A stretch of 64,000 bases of DNA from positions 103,501-167,500 of the forward strand of contig RSEE01000126.1 of the NCBI GenBank assembly GCA_003971905.1, in the 5' to 3' direction. A program made the position numbers and the translations under genes. Shown here one piece after another: positions 14,062-25,621 of the stretch; position 1 is the stretch's first letter; the number at the start of each line of letters is the position of its first letter. A model generated the notes under the pieces. The model searched no databases. It was not told the origin of the DNA and saw nothing but the letters and a program-made list of their open reading frames with translations. Origin of the DNA: Moniliella sp. 'wahieum' (taxonomy: Eukaryota > Basidiomycota > Moniliellomycetes > Moniliellales > Moniliellaceae).

Positions 14062-14522
14062 CCTCGTTGTTGTTCTGGTCTCCATCTCCCTCTCATCTTC
14101 CTCCCCCCCCCCCCCTGCCCTTGCTCCCTGCACATGTAGGTTAGCCAACGGGAAGCCAACTGTTTTTTTTATCCGCAGGGATACCATATGTTTATGTAGC
14201 CCTCCACGGCCCTTAGTCACGGACGGAAGTGAATGAATATCAAGTGTGCGCCCACGGCGCCTCTCGATGGTTTGCGTAGCATGGCGTGGCATGGCATGGT
14301 ATGGCTGTCGTTGTCATCGTCTCTGTCACAGTGCTGCACTTGGCTTAGGTAGGCCAGCTCTCGTCTTGCTCATCTACGTGGTTGAGTTTGCTTTTGGCTG
14401 GTCCCCGGCTGGGCCTGGTTGGATGGAGAAGCGGATGGATTTTCAACCTAGGAGGGAGAGAAGGCGAGAAGACCCGAAAGGGGGCTCGACGTTTCGTTTC
14501 TCCCGTTTGGCTCGATGGACCA
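14062..14522. other. Convergent region URA5 / mitochondrial EF-Ts
   Basis: No gene lies between these two converging stops. A poly-C run lies at about 14103-14114 and a short GGCATGGCAT repeat at about 14279-14300. Confidence 0.5.
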
Positions 14523-15773
14523 CTAGAAGCCCGCCGCCTTGCGAACTTCGGCAGCAAAGTCAGCTGGCTCGGCGCTGTCGTCGGCAGTTGTCTCGCCCAC
14601 GGCCCAGCGCCGCAAGCCGGCCGCCTGGGCGTCCACCTGGGTCGCCTGGCTCCACGGAGAACGTCGTGGACCGACTGGGAAGCGTCAGCGGCCGTCTGGG
14701 GCGGAAGCGCCGAGGGGAGCATGAGGAAAGGTTGTTCCAGCAACGCTTCGGACGTCTCTTGCGCCGGCACGTGGTCTGCCAGCGGAGCGTCGCCCGAAAG
14801 AGAAGCAGTGGGCATGCCAGCCGCTTGACGTGCCAGCGACCGACCCAGCGAGCGCACTTGTTTGCTCAGATCGTCCGGGATGACATTTTGAGGTGCATTG
14901 CTAAGGTGAGCCAGGACCAAGGCACCCACTTTGCCCACGGTGACCGTATGCCCCTGCTTGTGCGCGGCCTTGGTCGCGTCGGACACCTCGGTTTCGCACG
15001 CGCACGGCTCGGCAAATGCATTGTGTGCATATGCAGCGATCACAGGTACCGCCGTCGTCGGCGCAGGGAAGAAGGCGGCAGCACGACGCACCTGGATGTT
15101 CTCGCCCAGGCGCGCAACAGCGTCGACATGGCTTGGCCAATGGTGATGGCCGACTTGGGCGGCGCAGCGCCCGGGTGCGAAGGCAGAAGCGGAAAGCGCG
15201 GTAAGCTGCTCCACCTCAATGTCCTGCAACCCGGTCTGCTCGCCGCCAGCAATCATCGGCAAGTTGGCGCGGAATGGACAATGTCGCGGGCGAGCGTTTG
15301 AAACACTCGCTCTTGGCCACAAAGTCCGTCTCGCACGCTACCTCGACAATCGCCGCGCTGGCGGCGCGCGGACGGCGGGCTGGTGCGCGGGACAAAGTTC
15401 CACCCATCGTTGAGGACAGCCAGGGCGATCGCACCCTCGTTAGCTGAGCGCGATCCCAGCTTGGCTGCCTTGGCTGCGCCCGACGCTTGCCGGTCCTGTT
15501 CCAGCCACGCAATTGCCGCCTCGAGCGAGTCGGCGCCCTCAGGCCCGTCCGGACGCGACGCCAACAACGCTTCCCGCGCCTTGGTCAGCACGTGCCCGGC
15601 ACGCGCTCCCGCACCAGCTTGATGTTCTTCACATCGGGCTTGCGCACCTCGAACCGCACCGCCGAGCCGTGCAGACGCGCGACGACGCAGCCCAGCACCG
15701 AAGGCCGCCGCACCGGCGCCATCGCCATCGCACGCACACTCGGACACACACGCGCAAGCCTACGTGCCCACAC
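14523..15773 (-). CDS. TSF1: Mitochondrial translation elongation factor Ts
   Basis: EF-Ts is the nucleotide-exchange factor that recharges mitochondrial EF-Tu with GTP. The proposed start MWARRLARVCPSVRAMAMAP is Arg/Ala-rich with no acidic residues, as expected for a mitochondrial targeting peptide. KPDVKNIKLVRE then matches the UBA-like EF-Ts N-terminus. The core has an Ala/Lys/Gly-rich linker (AAKAAKLGSRSANEGAIAL) and the family signature ACETDFVAKSE, with the Asp-Phe pair that contacts EF-Tu near 15310-15340. The dimerisation-type C-terminal domain follows (AAYAHNAFAEP, LVLAHLSNAPQNVIPDDLSKQVRSL), ending DFAAEVRKAAGF at the TAG at 14523. Frame changes are needed near 15605, 15300-15400 and 14650. 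Length is about 415 residues. It shares a short divergent promoter with the tyrosine phosphatase gene. Confidence 0.9.
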
Positions 15774-16296
15774 GGACGGGGGTTAGCGCCGGCAAGCAGG
15801 GGGGAAGCAGCACGCACAGCATAGCGAGTGGGTTGGGAGCGACAGAGGTGGTTGGGACGCAGTGGCTCGTTCCTCATTTCTTCTCAGAGCCAGCGCCCAA
15901 TAAGAGCAGCGCTTCCACCGACTCTCATTAGCCCTGCGCGACGGGAAGGAAGCTTCCGCGTTTCAAATGTGCAATTGGCGGCGGAGTCGTGGCGGATTTT
16001 TGGCCGCCGCGGCCGCCGCCATGTCGGCTGGCCTGCCCGTCGGGTCGGGTGAGCGGCGTGTCCCGCAGAAGCGGCGGCCGAGGTGGAGGTCAGGCTGCGC
16101 AGCCGACGCGCGGCCGAGCAACCCCACGAGCTTCCGCCGGCTTCGGCGCGCAATGCTCTCTCTCTCACATCTCAGGTGTGGCCGCGCAGGGCAAACGCCC
16201 ACACACAACACACGGTCACATGTGACGTAAGAACCCAAATCGACCGCCTCTCGTTGGCCCTCGCCTCTTCGCACCTGTCCACTTGCATCCGCCCCC
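15774..16296. promoter_or_regulatory. Divergent promoter TSF1 / LMW-PTP
   Basis: A 0.5 kb GC-rich region between divergent start codons. A CCGCGGCCGC block lies at about 16005-16015, and a CACATGTGACG element at about 16216-16227, close to the phosphatase start. No coding signal. Confidence 0.4.
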
Positions 16297-17016
16297 ATGA
16301 GCCCCTCTGCCACCGCCTCCGCCCCCACGTCCGTGCTCTTCGTCTGCACCGGCAACATCTGCCGCAGCCCCATGGCCGAGGCGTGCTGAAGCACGTGGTC
16401 AAGCAGCACGGCCTTGCCGCCCACTTCTCCACCATCGACTCGTGCGGTACGGGCGGGTACCACGTTGGCGACGCGGCGGATTACCGGTACGTGGTGGTTC
16501 GTGCTACGACGGCAGCGACGGCAGCGAACGCGGGGCAGGAACCTACGCTGAGCCTTGCCCCCCCCCCCTAACCCCCGTTGCTTGCCTGTCCTGTGGACCG
16601 AGCGGTCAGCTGACGCCTCCTGGCCTCCCCTGCCTCTCTCCCTTTGGTTTGTATACGCGGTTTTTGGTCGGCTATCTGCGTGGGCGCGTGCGCAGTACGC
16701 GTGCGGTGTGCCGGAAAGAAAAAACGTAGTGTGCGACAGTGTGGCGCGCAAGTTGCGTTCGACCGACTTTGAGCGGTTCGACTACATATTTGGGTTGGAC
16801 CAAGGCCATGTGCGCTACCTCCGTTCGCGTGCCCCGCCAGGGTGCAAAGCCCAGATTCGCCTCTTTGGCTCGGTCGACGATAACTTGGACGTGGACGATC
16901 CTTACTATGGCGACATGGCCGACTTTGAACAGTCGTTTGTCCAGTGCGATCGGTACGCGCGCAAGTTCCTCCAGTCCTCGGCTTGGCCGCGAGCAAGGCC
17001 TGAGGTTCAGCCATGA
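16297..17016 (+). CDS. LTP1: Low-molecular-weight protein tyrosine phosphatase
   Basis: This is a cytosolic phosphatase of the LMW-PTP/arsenate-reductase fold. The active-site P-loop VLFVCTGNICRSPMAE (C-x4-C-R-S type) starts within 15 residues of the ATG and includes the nucleophilic Cys, Arg and Ser. A G is missing just after MAE, before VLKHVVKQHGL. STIDSCGTGGYHVGDAADYR leads to a 208-nt intron (16488-16695, GTACGT...CAG). Exon 2 has VARKLRSTDFERFDYIFGLD and the general-acid motif VDDPYYGD, followed by the helix YARKFLQ. One more indel lies in the A-run at 16720-16726. The end is uncertain: the current frame stops at 17016, and a neighbouring frame gives LGLAASKA with TGA at 17001-17003, which is more family-like. 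Length is about 165-170 residues, normal for the family. Confidence 0.92.
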
Positions 17017-18205
17017 GCCTGAGAGCCAAGCTGAGCTGGGTCCTTGGTAGATAAGAGAGGCGCGTTGCGACAGCAGGAGGTGGCGGCCTTCGACGTTGGG
17101 AATACCATGGTCCATGGCGCTGGGAGGCGCAAGCGGAAGCGAGCCTGCGGGAAACTGTGTGCTGATCATGGTTCGGGGAAACAGTATCCTTCTTTGTTGC
17201 CATGTACTGATAGCACAGGTGCCTCCCCCCACACACACACTCATGCGCACCGGGGCCACGCCTTACGGGGGCGCGACTTGGCCTTCTGCACAACAATGTT
17301 GGGTGTAGTCTCTGGTCTCTACGAGCGGACGAGGAGGTGCCTAGTGTGGTACCCGGGGAAGGGCAAGGCGAGCAAGCAAGGCAGGCGGGGCGATTGGGTC
17401 GATGGATGGCCATGATCGATGATCCATTCGGGCCGGGAGCAGCAGAGGCTGAGGGCAGGATGGCTAGAAGAGAACCTGGCGCCCACGTACAGGAAGAGAG
17501 GAGAAGCGCACGTGGTGCTCGGTGGATGATTCATCGGTGCGATGGAGCAAGGCAGTGGAGAGGAGGCAGACACAGTCATCGATTCGTCAAGAGGTGTCTA
17601 CTAATATTCCGTGAAGTGGACGATGCGGACTCACCAACCAACAGCACCGGCCTTGCGCCGCCAGGCCATCGTGTACTGCTGACAACGGTCGGGTCAGTAC
17701 GAGGGGCACGTAGCGGGAGCAGATGGAAAACAAGGGAGAGAACCGATGGCCGGGCGGGCCAAATTGCCATGGGCGTTGGTACGATTGAATCTGCGCGATA
17801 TCTGATGTGACACGTAACTGCGACACGCAGTGTGAGTTGCCGTCCGCACTGAAGTACTGAGTTACTGATGGCTCGGAAACTATGGTGCTTGCAAATTCGG
17901 CACGCTGTGCCGGAGTTCATCTCGGCGATGGGATGCTGGGGATGGATGCTGGGATGGATGCTGGGATGGGTGTGTCGAGAGGAAGAGGAGGGTGAACGAA
18001 GAAAAAGACAAGACGCAGAGGAGGCTGCCAGTGGCTGCGATTGGCAACCGAGGGCAAGGAGTGTTGCTATGTGCAAGGCACAGCGCCTGTGTGGCGCGCG
18101 CTGCTAAGCTAAGCCAAGCCCAGCCAAGCCACAGCGAAGACATCCGCCGGAAGCTCCACCACCACCATCGCCCGCTGCCTCCACCTCGTGTGCTGTGTGT
18201 CGACG
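17017..18205. other. Intergenic region before the PRXL2-type gene
   Basis: No supported gene. It contains a GAAGTACTGAGTTACTGA motif at about 17846-17866 and a 12-bp GGGATGGATGCT tandem repeat at about 17929-17970. Flanking open frames have no motifs. Confidence 0.5.
17929..17970. repeat. 12-bp tandem repeat GGGATGGATGCT
   Basis: Just over three imperfect units, in non-coding sequence about 250 bases upstream of the next gene. Confidence 0.75.
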
Positions 18206-20387
18206 ATGCCCAGCGCCATGCCCAGCGCCATGCCAGCGCCATGCCCAGCACCCTCCCCCCCGCCAGCCCCCCGCCAGCCCCGCCCGCTCCCGCTCGGCCA
18301 GCACATCGGCCGATGTGTTTGCGCCCGGCATGTTTGCCCGCCCCGGCGCCCACGCCCCCCGCGCCCGCACCACCCGCGGCAACTCGCTCGCCACCCCCGC
18401 CGCCACGCACGCCGCCCTCCAGCACACCGCCCACATCGCCGCCTCCCTCCCTCCCTCACCCAGCGCCCGCGCCCGCCCACCCGCCCGTCGCCCGCACGCC
18501 CTCCGTGCCCATCATCCCCCGCCCGCGCCCGCGCCCGCGCCCGCCGCTGCCCCGCCCCCGAGCCCGCCTTCGACACACCCGCCGACGCCCACTCCCTCCA
18601 CTCGGCAGCATCCACTCCGCCGCCTCCCCCTCGCCTCGCCCTACCGCGAGTCCGTGCCCATCCCCGCCGCCGCGCGGCCCCTAACCCCGGCCCCGCCGCC
18701 GCCGCCACCGCCCTGCCCTCGCCCTCGCTCGACGCGTCCAGCGTCCCAGCCACCCCTCCTCCGACCCGGCCCTCGGCTCCACCCACCTGACCCCGCGCGA
18801 CTTTGGCCGCCGCAGCTCGCGTGCGTCGGGTCCCAAGGCGTGCTTTGCCCATCCCCCCCGCGCCCGCCCAGCCGCCCCCGCGCTCTCCTCCCCGCGCTCG
18901 TCCCTCGTGCCCGACTCGCCGGTCCACCGCATCCCCACCCCGCGCTCCCTCGTGTTGCCCCCGGCGCCTGTCGTCGACTTTAGCCAGCTCTCTGCCTCCA
19001 CCTCGCTTCCCGCCGCTCCGGTCTCCACCCCGCCTCTCTCCCCCGCCCCCGTTGACGGCGTCGAGGCGGGCGTGGCCAAGCTCGCGCTGTGGGAGCCGTC
19101 GCAGAGCACGTCGGTTGGCGCCAGCCGCGCTTCCTCGCCCCTCGTGCCTGCCTCCGACACGGCGTCCGGGCAGGAACAGCTGCCCTCCATGGCCACGTTG
19201 GGAGAAGCGAGTCGAACAGTGGTGTACAAGGAAAATGGACAGGGGATCAAGTTTGGCCAACTGTTTACCACCCGCAAGACAGTGGTCATTTTGCGTCGCA
19301 ATGGCAATGCCCCCACTTCCAGAACTATGTCAAGACATTGTGCAATGTCAACATGGCCGTCTTGGGCAAGGCTGGCTACTCGTTGATTGTGCTCGGCCCG
19401 GGCCCCGGGTAGCGGCCATGACCCACTTTCAAGAAACGTTCCCGGTGCCCTTTTCGCTGTATGCCGACCCGGACCAGAGCGTGGCCAAGGTGCTCGGCAT
19501 GCACGCCTACGTGCCCGACCCTTCGCCGGACCGAACCGGGAAAAAGGCAAGCAAAACCACGTTGCGCAAAGTCGGCTTGCTCCATCTGCCCTCGGCGCAC
19601 CATGGCAGCAGCACCACCCACCCTGCCAGCTGGACCATCCGCACCCTGTGGGGGGGCAGTTTGTGCTGGGTCCGGGCCTGCGGTGCAGCTGGGCGCACCG
19701 TCTGACGGCGCGTCGGACTATCGCGAGATCGAAACGGTCTTGTTGGCGGTGGGCGTGACGAATGCCATGTTGCCGTTGCGGCAACAAATTGATCCGACCG
19801 ATCGCGCGCGCGCGCGTTGGAAACGGTCGACTACTGGTCAGCTGAAAAACCGTACTAACCAACCCACCCCAAACGCCACGCACCAAGTCAAAAGAACAAC
19901 TCGAGCGGCTCCTTGGCCCCGCCCCCAGCCACGGCCTCCCATGGCGCCACAGCCCTGTTGCACGAAAGCAAACAACGCATCTCGCTCTTGCTCGGTCGCA
20001 ACAAACACCAACACCAACACCAACATCTCTCCTGCTTCCTCGTGTCAGGCACGGCGCCGTCCCTGCCTACGCCCCCAGCGCAGCGGACTGGAAAGCGTAT
20101 CGCACTTTTCCCCCAGCTTGCACAACCCGATCCCAGCGCCGCCGCTTCCGCCTCCGACCCACCGCCGCTTGTTCCTAGCCCTACCAGCCCGCACCCGTGG
20201 CGCACGGACGAGGCACGGGTACGGCCCTCGGCTCGCTGGACCGAGTCGAGTCGCCAACGGTCGCGTCCGCCGCCAGGGCAGTGGCAATGGTAGTGGTAGC
20301 GGTACTGCCCGACCAGGCCAGCCGAGCAAAATGTCCATTCGACAACTTACCACCGCCGCTCTCCAGCCTATGGACACGCAGGACTAA
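18206..20387 (+). CDS. AhpC/TSA-type (PRXL2/AAED1) thioredoxin-fold protein with long disordered arms
   Basis: The conserved core is a peroxiredoxin-like AhpC/TSA antioxidant domain of the fungal AAED1/PRXL2 group. It runs ENGQGIKFGQLF, TVVI, WQCPHFQNYVKTL, GYSLIVLGPG, FPVPFSLYADPDQSVAKVLG, a glycine/tryptophan strand (LWGGQFVLGPG), CSWAHR, then SDYREIETVLLAVGV. The active-site position reads CPHF, so a first Cys is present but the usual second Cys is replaced by Phe. About 300 residues of Pro/Ala/Ser-rich sequence precede it and a basic/serine/glycine-rich tail follows, ending LTTAALQPMDTQD at 20385-20387. A small intron with the exact branch-point sequence TACTAAC is possible at about 19836-19888. 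At least five frame changes are required. The start is ambiguous because in-frame ATGCCCAGCGCC units repeat at 18206-18240. The domain call is good; redox activity is unproven. Confidence 0.7.
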
Positions 20388-23354
20388 GCAGGAGCCAGGA
20401 CGACAAATCCATCTGTCATTCATTGTTTTTTTCTGCTTGCTTCTGCTCGTGCCCTTGCTCTTGCTCCGCTTCTGCTTCCGCGTCCGCTCCCGCTTCCGTC
20501 TCGCCCGCGCGCACACAACGCATGCACATGCACATAAATCTCCCTTTTACTTTCTTTTTTTTCGCTACTCTTTTTTCAGGTTTTTGCCCAAGTGGGCTCT
20601 TTGCCTTGGCTCTTTGTCCCGTATACCTCTCTCTTTCTTTCTCTTTCTCTCCTCGTATGCACCCTATCCACCCGTTCTCTCTCCTTTAAGGGGCTCCTGA
20701 TTACCACTCTTTCCTTTCCACCTTGGATTGCCTATCGTTTCGTTGCGTTCGTTGCGTTTCGTTCTTTCTCCTTTTTCTTTTTCTTTTTCTTTTTTCCTTT
20801 TTCTTTTTCCTTCTTGTTGGTGCCAGTGCGACCTCCTGTATACCTGCCCTTCTTCGTTCCAGCCGCTCGCACGCTGCGTCGCGCCGCGTCGCGTCCGTTG
20901 TTCTTGTAGCCTCGTTCTCGGAGGGGGGTGGTGGTAGTGGTAGTGGCTGTGGTCGGGTGTTGGGATGAGCTTGTTGGTGTGGCGATAGACGAGGCGGCTA
21001 GAGAGGTGGTTGCTTCAGCGGTGGATGCGATGCGGATACGGATGCGGATGGGTGTGGGGGTGTGTATCGTAGCAGCGGGCGGGACGAGTCGGGGGTTGGA
21101 ACCTCAGCCAGAGGCGCTACGAACCTGCACTGATGTGTGTACGTTACGCTCGACACCGGCTCGCCCCACACCATCATGCTCTTGGGTCACGGCTCGACGA
21201 CCACCTCCATTTTCGTCTCTCTGGTGTGTTCATATACTTCATATACCGTTCTCCATTGAGCGCCAAGAGGCCACCACGAAGTGGCTCACCATGCATCCCT
21301 TTTCCTCCAGAAGACTCTAGGCTGGTCGTTAACGCAAGTCGAGATAGGGGCAAGAGTGGGGAGAGCGGGAGGTCGCTCCGAGCCACAGGACAGTAGTCGT
21401 ATACGCCATCCACGCTCTCGTCCACGTTGACAGCCGGTGGGGGATACAGTAGTGAGCAGATCCTCTTACTTTCATCCCCATCGTGACCGGGTCCAATGGG
21501 TGCATACAGGTTCAATGCTTCTCGGGCCCAATGGACTTGCGTCCGCGGCACGTCATCTTTGCCATATCCGCCCAACCGCGGCAGGCTCAGCCTTGGGGCG
21601 TAGGCTTTGTGGCTCCCGTTTGGCCGGATACGTTGTGGCCCGAACGGGTTGGTGGTCCCCTCCCTACTACTGGCACTGCAGTGCGGGTGGTCTGTGGTCC
21701 GCGTTATTTTTTGCTTTTTTGCTTTCTGTTCATTGCTTTGAGCGCAAGCGAACTTTGATCACGCTCCGCTAATACCGTTAAGAGGGCACCACCACCAGGA
21801 TGGGAGGAGAGGAGAGGCGCCGCACCGACAGTATACTCGTCTGTTCGCTCCTCGATTCGTCTGCCCAATCCAGCTTCAAGTGGGTACGATAGGGTAGATT
21901 ATAACGATCTAGTAGTAGTTGGCTTTATTCGTCGGGCTCCATCTCGGAGTCGTAGAGGTCATGGAATTGAACATCTGACGAAAATCTAGTCCCATCTCCG
22001 ATCCTCGTACCATCTACCGTATCGACCAACGAGGCTATCGACAATGGAGCTCAGCAGACTAAGGTAACCGGTAACAGGAGATGGAGATGGGGAAAGGATG
22101 AGGTCCTATTCATCGAGTGGGAAGAAGGCGAGGTATATATGCCTCGGAGAAGATGTGAACCCGCGAACCAAGTCACACGGAGAAAGAAAGGGAGCATGGA
22201 CAAAGTGGGAAAAACAGTCTAGAGAACAATTCAGGGACCAGTCAACCTGGTGACGAGAAGTGTGACCAGGTAGGTCTGATCCCGACATAAATCCTAAAGG
22301 TCTCGACGGTCGATCGTTCTTGTTTCGGCATGGCCGCTGTAAGGGAAACTGGTGGCATGCAGAGTGTACGGCATTGGCAGCCCTCCTCCAGGTTCGGTTC
22401 GCTGGGGCTGCCTTCGTTCGGTCCGATCCGATGCTTTTGCTGGGGGACAAGACAAGACGGAATCATGGAAGCAGGACGTAGGGAGTCTCTTGTCTCTTTT
22501 CTCCTTTCTCTGTTCTCTTCTCTGTTCTCTTCTCTTCTGTTCTCTCGCTTGGGTAGCCTATACTTGTGCTTTCTCGCTACTCCTCCAGGCAGCCGCATGG
22601 ACAATGCACAATCCATGGTGCGAGACGATCGAAGATCGATAGGATTCCTCCAAACGGAAAGGTCTTCCAAACGGCACCAGTATGCCTGCTCTTCTCTGGT
22701 CTGAAAACTGAGTGATGGTCTAACTGATCCTCATTGCTACTGCTTTTTTGACTCTTCTTTTGTTTACCAGTTACTAGTGATACTGATGATCTATTTGCGT
22801 ATACGTTCAACGTTCAACATTCGACGTTAATGCATGTGTGGCATATCGCATCTTCCTCGCCGCTCCATCGACCATGCATCGTTCCATGTTTCCCGGTTGG
22901 CTTCTGCTCCATGTCGCATTCGGAGGACGTTGCGGTCGGGCCGGGGGGCCGGCACGGGCCTTCGAACGGCCTCTCTTCTTCGCCGGCCTAAAGTATTACT
23001 CTTCTGGCAAGCTTTCGTCAGATAACCCTGCGCGTAATCACGATCCCTTGCGCATATCCGCCATCTACCAACACTGTCTGGCCTGAAGCTGGACTGTAGC
23101 TGGACTGGCTCCAAGCCTGCAAGCATCTACTGGGCTCGAAAAGCTTGGCAAAAGCTGGAAGCTTGACACTGGACATTTGACGAATTTGACGAGTGGTTGA
23201 GGCGCGTCCCAGGCATGGCGCTGGCGAGGGGACGTGCAACGTGCAGGCGTCACGTCCGAGTCTCAGGGCCAGAGGGTCTGAGATTCTGAGATTTGAGGAG
23301 CAGGCATGTCTGAGGGGAAGGGCGGCGTCCTGACCGGCTGGGCCGGCTGCGACT

Positions 23355-23455
23355 GGGTACTGGGTACTGGGTACTGGGTACTGGGTACTGGTACTGGGTA
23401 CTGGGTACTGGTACTGGGTACTGGTACTGGGTACTGGTACTGGGTACTGGGTGCC
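23355..23455. repeat. GTACTGG / GTACTGGGTACTGG minisatellite
   Basis: About 100 bases made almost wholly of GTACTGG and GGTACT units in irregular 6- and 7-bp spacing, followed by GTACTGAGTTACTGG. It is non-coding. Related GTACCCAG/GTACTCAG units recur at about 53360-53470. Confidence 0.9.
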
Positions 23456-24020
23456 GGTCGTGCAGTGGGTGGGTACCGCAGTGTACTGAGTTACTGGCTG
23501 GATCGGCTCGGCAAAATCCCAGCCGGCTGGAACACACGGCAACCCGCCGGAACCGACGGACATCGATGGGCGAAGCTATGGATCAGTCTGCCAGATATCA
23601 GGGAGGGCGAGGCTGATACTGATGCTGCGCTATGCATGATGCATGATGCCCTGAGTCCCGAGTACCGAGTACTGATGCCGATGCAACGGACTAATCCGAC
23701 GCCAGCAGCGGCAAGTCGGGAAGCATCCGAAAATGAAGATGAAGATGAAGATGAGGCTGAGCGCGCTGAGGCCGCCGGCAGGGGCTTAGGATTATCGCTT
23801 CCTAGTTACGCCGTCGTGTCCCCGCTTCTCCTGGTCATAGGGGGGGCGAGGGGGGGCGTGGGGAGGCACTGATGGAGAGGCTCAGTTATGACGCGTGAGA
23901 CCCACGCGCTCACGGTGCAGTTCACCGGTCAGATTTCAGATCTCAGATCTCAGAGCGAACTAGGAACTAGTCAGTACTGATCAGTATGTACTTTCCTACT
24001 GAGTACGTACCCAGGACGCA

Positions 24021-24104
24021 GTGAGTTGCTAGTTACTAGTTGCTAGTTAGTAGTTACTTGCTAGTCAGTAGTAGCTAGTCACTAGTGAGGCCTGAGGCCT
24101 GAGG
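24021..24104. repeat. CTAGTTA cluster followed by TGAGGCC repeat
   Basis: A run of TTGCTAGTTACTAGTTGCTA-type units, each carrying CTAG or ACTAGT, is followed directly by two copies of TGAGGCC. The same two motif types appear together again near 28210-28312. Confidence 0.8.
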
Positions 24105-25200
24105 ATTTGATCTGGGCGCGGTGGATCAAATTGATGTGCTCCTGAGCGTTGTCGCAAGGGTGTGTGGCTTGCTGAGTTGTTCGGCCTCAGTTGCCACGTA
24201 CCCAGCGTGCAACCCGGCTGAAAGGGGGACGCGGCGGAAGGCAGTGGCAGAGGCCGGGTGGTAACGGGTGACTTTGGTATCAGTCCGCCACCCTGGGAGA
24301 GGCAGGGCACGCGATGGCACTTTTTTCTCCTGTTTGGTCTGAATGAAAGCGCGACGGGACATGTCCATCCCAGCGCACAGACGCTGCAGGGCTGGCTGCT
24401 TGGCGGGGCAGGCCTCGGGGCAAGGCAGGCGACATCGGTGAGCGCCAGCGCGGGTGGCGGTGGCGCGTCTTTTTGGTGCTGCGCCCCATGCCTCGTTGCC
24501 GCTGACGGGATGGATGATCGATGGCGTCGCACTGGGTTTGTCACGTGGGGTCACGTGCCTGGCCCACCGCCCAAGCCGGCGGGTGCCCCGCCGAGGCTGC
24601 GGGCTGGTGCTGGTGCGCCTGCCGCCGGAACGCCATCCGGGCCTCCGCCGGACAGCGCAGACGCCGCGCAAAGCAAGTAACGGGTTTGGCCAGGTTGGCA
24701 CCTTGTGAGGCGTGCCTGGGACGGTGTGTGCCATGCGCTGCGTCTGCGTCTGCGTCGGTCGCCGCGGCGTCTTTCTCGTGTTGATATGTTGATGTGCCCC
24801 GCATTGCATCGCATCTTTTACAACCGCCTGTGCCTCCGCGAGAGGGGTTGTGCGGCCCATGTGACTCTCCATGCAATGCATATTGAATTGAATGGGCGCC
24901 CACAGACAAGCCGAGCAGGCGGGCCCTGGGGGCGCGGCCGCGCCAGGGCGTTGACAGAGAGGGCAAGACGGGGAAGAAAGCGTGCGGCCGAATCCTGGCC
25001 AGACAGTAAACGGCACTGGGGCCGCCCACCGGGCGCCCCAAGCGAGGCAATGGCAGCAGAGGCCCCAACGTTGGGGTCCAGCCAGCCGACCCTGCCCCCC
25101 CGCGCGCAGCCCATGGCGGCCATGGCGGCGGCGGCGGCGGCGGCAGGGTGATTGGGTGCCTGCGGGCGGGCGGCTGCGAGGCGGACAGAGCGTGTCTGGC

Positions 25201-25237
25201 GATAATCGATAGTCGATAGTCCGATAGAGTTATCGAT
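25201..25237. repeat. ATCGATA repeat cluster
   Basis: Closely spaced ATCGATA/GTCGATA/TATCGAT units form a region of dyad symmetry. Similar clusters occur at about 5243, 28428-28446, 28644-28682 and 57338-57355. Confidence 0.75.
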
Positions 25238-25621
25238 AAGCCAGCGCCGGCCGCCGCCCCGACCACCCCCGCCCAGGCGTGGCGCCAGTGTCTGCGCCGC
25301 TGCTGCTGCGTGCTGCCCGCCGCCATCTCCGAACACCGCCCAGCACGACGCGCCCCCGGCCCCCGCACCACACCAGTGTCGCCCCGCCGCCTCGTGTGAT
25401 GTCTTCTCTTCTCTGCGCGCTTCCACTCCAGGATTCAGGCCGCAAGGACGCAACGACGCAAGTACGATGGCCGCCGTGCTTGGATATTAAAGCCGCTCGC
25501 CACGCCTCCTCCCGTCCATCGCCATCGCCACCGCCACCGCCACCGCCATCCCACCCTCCCTTCCTCCCTCAGGCCTCAACCCCCCCCCCCCCCCCCCACC
25601 GCCACCGCCACCCCCTCCACC

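Larger units (their letters stand above)
20388..25621. other. 5.2 kb gene-poor region rich in short motif repeats
   Basis: No gene with recognisable motifs was found. Up to about 20815 it is T/C-rich, with CTTTTT-type runs at 20768-20812 that may be the 3' UTR of the preceding gene. From 23.1 to 24.1 kb it is crowded with short repeats (GTACTGG array, AAGCTT motifs, ACTAGTTA cluster, TGAGGCCTGAGG). From 24.1 to 25.5 kb it becomes very GC-rich and holds long open frames on both strands, the longest 296 codons at 24126-25016 on minus, with no family features. An ATCGATA cluster lies at 25201-25237 and a poly-C tract at about 25579-25597, just before the permease. Confidence 0.5.

Noticed and set aside
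24126-25016. 296-codon minus-strand open frame
   Set aside because: It is GC-rich, composition-driven (Arg/Pro/Ala), overlaps equally open frames on the other strand and has no family motif. An intact long frame is also atypical in a window where real genes are broken by indels.
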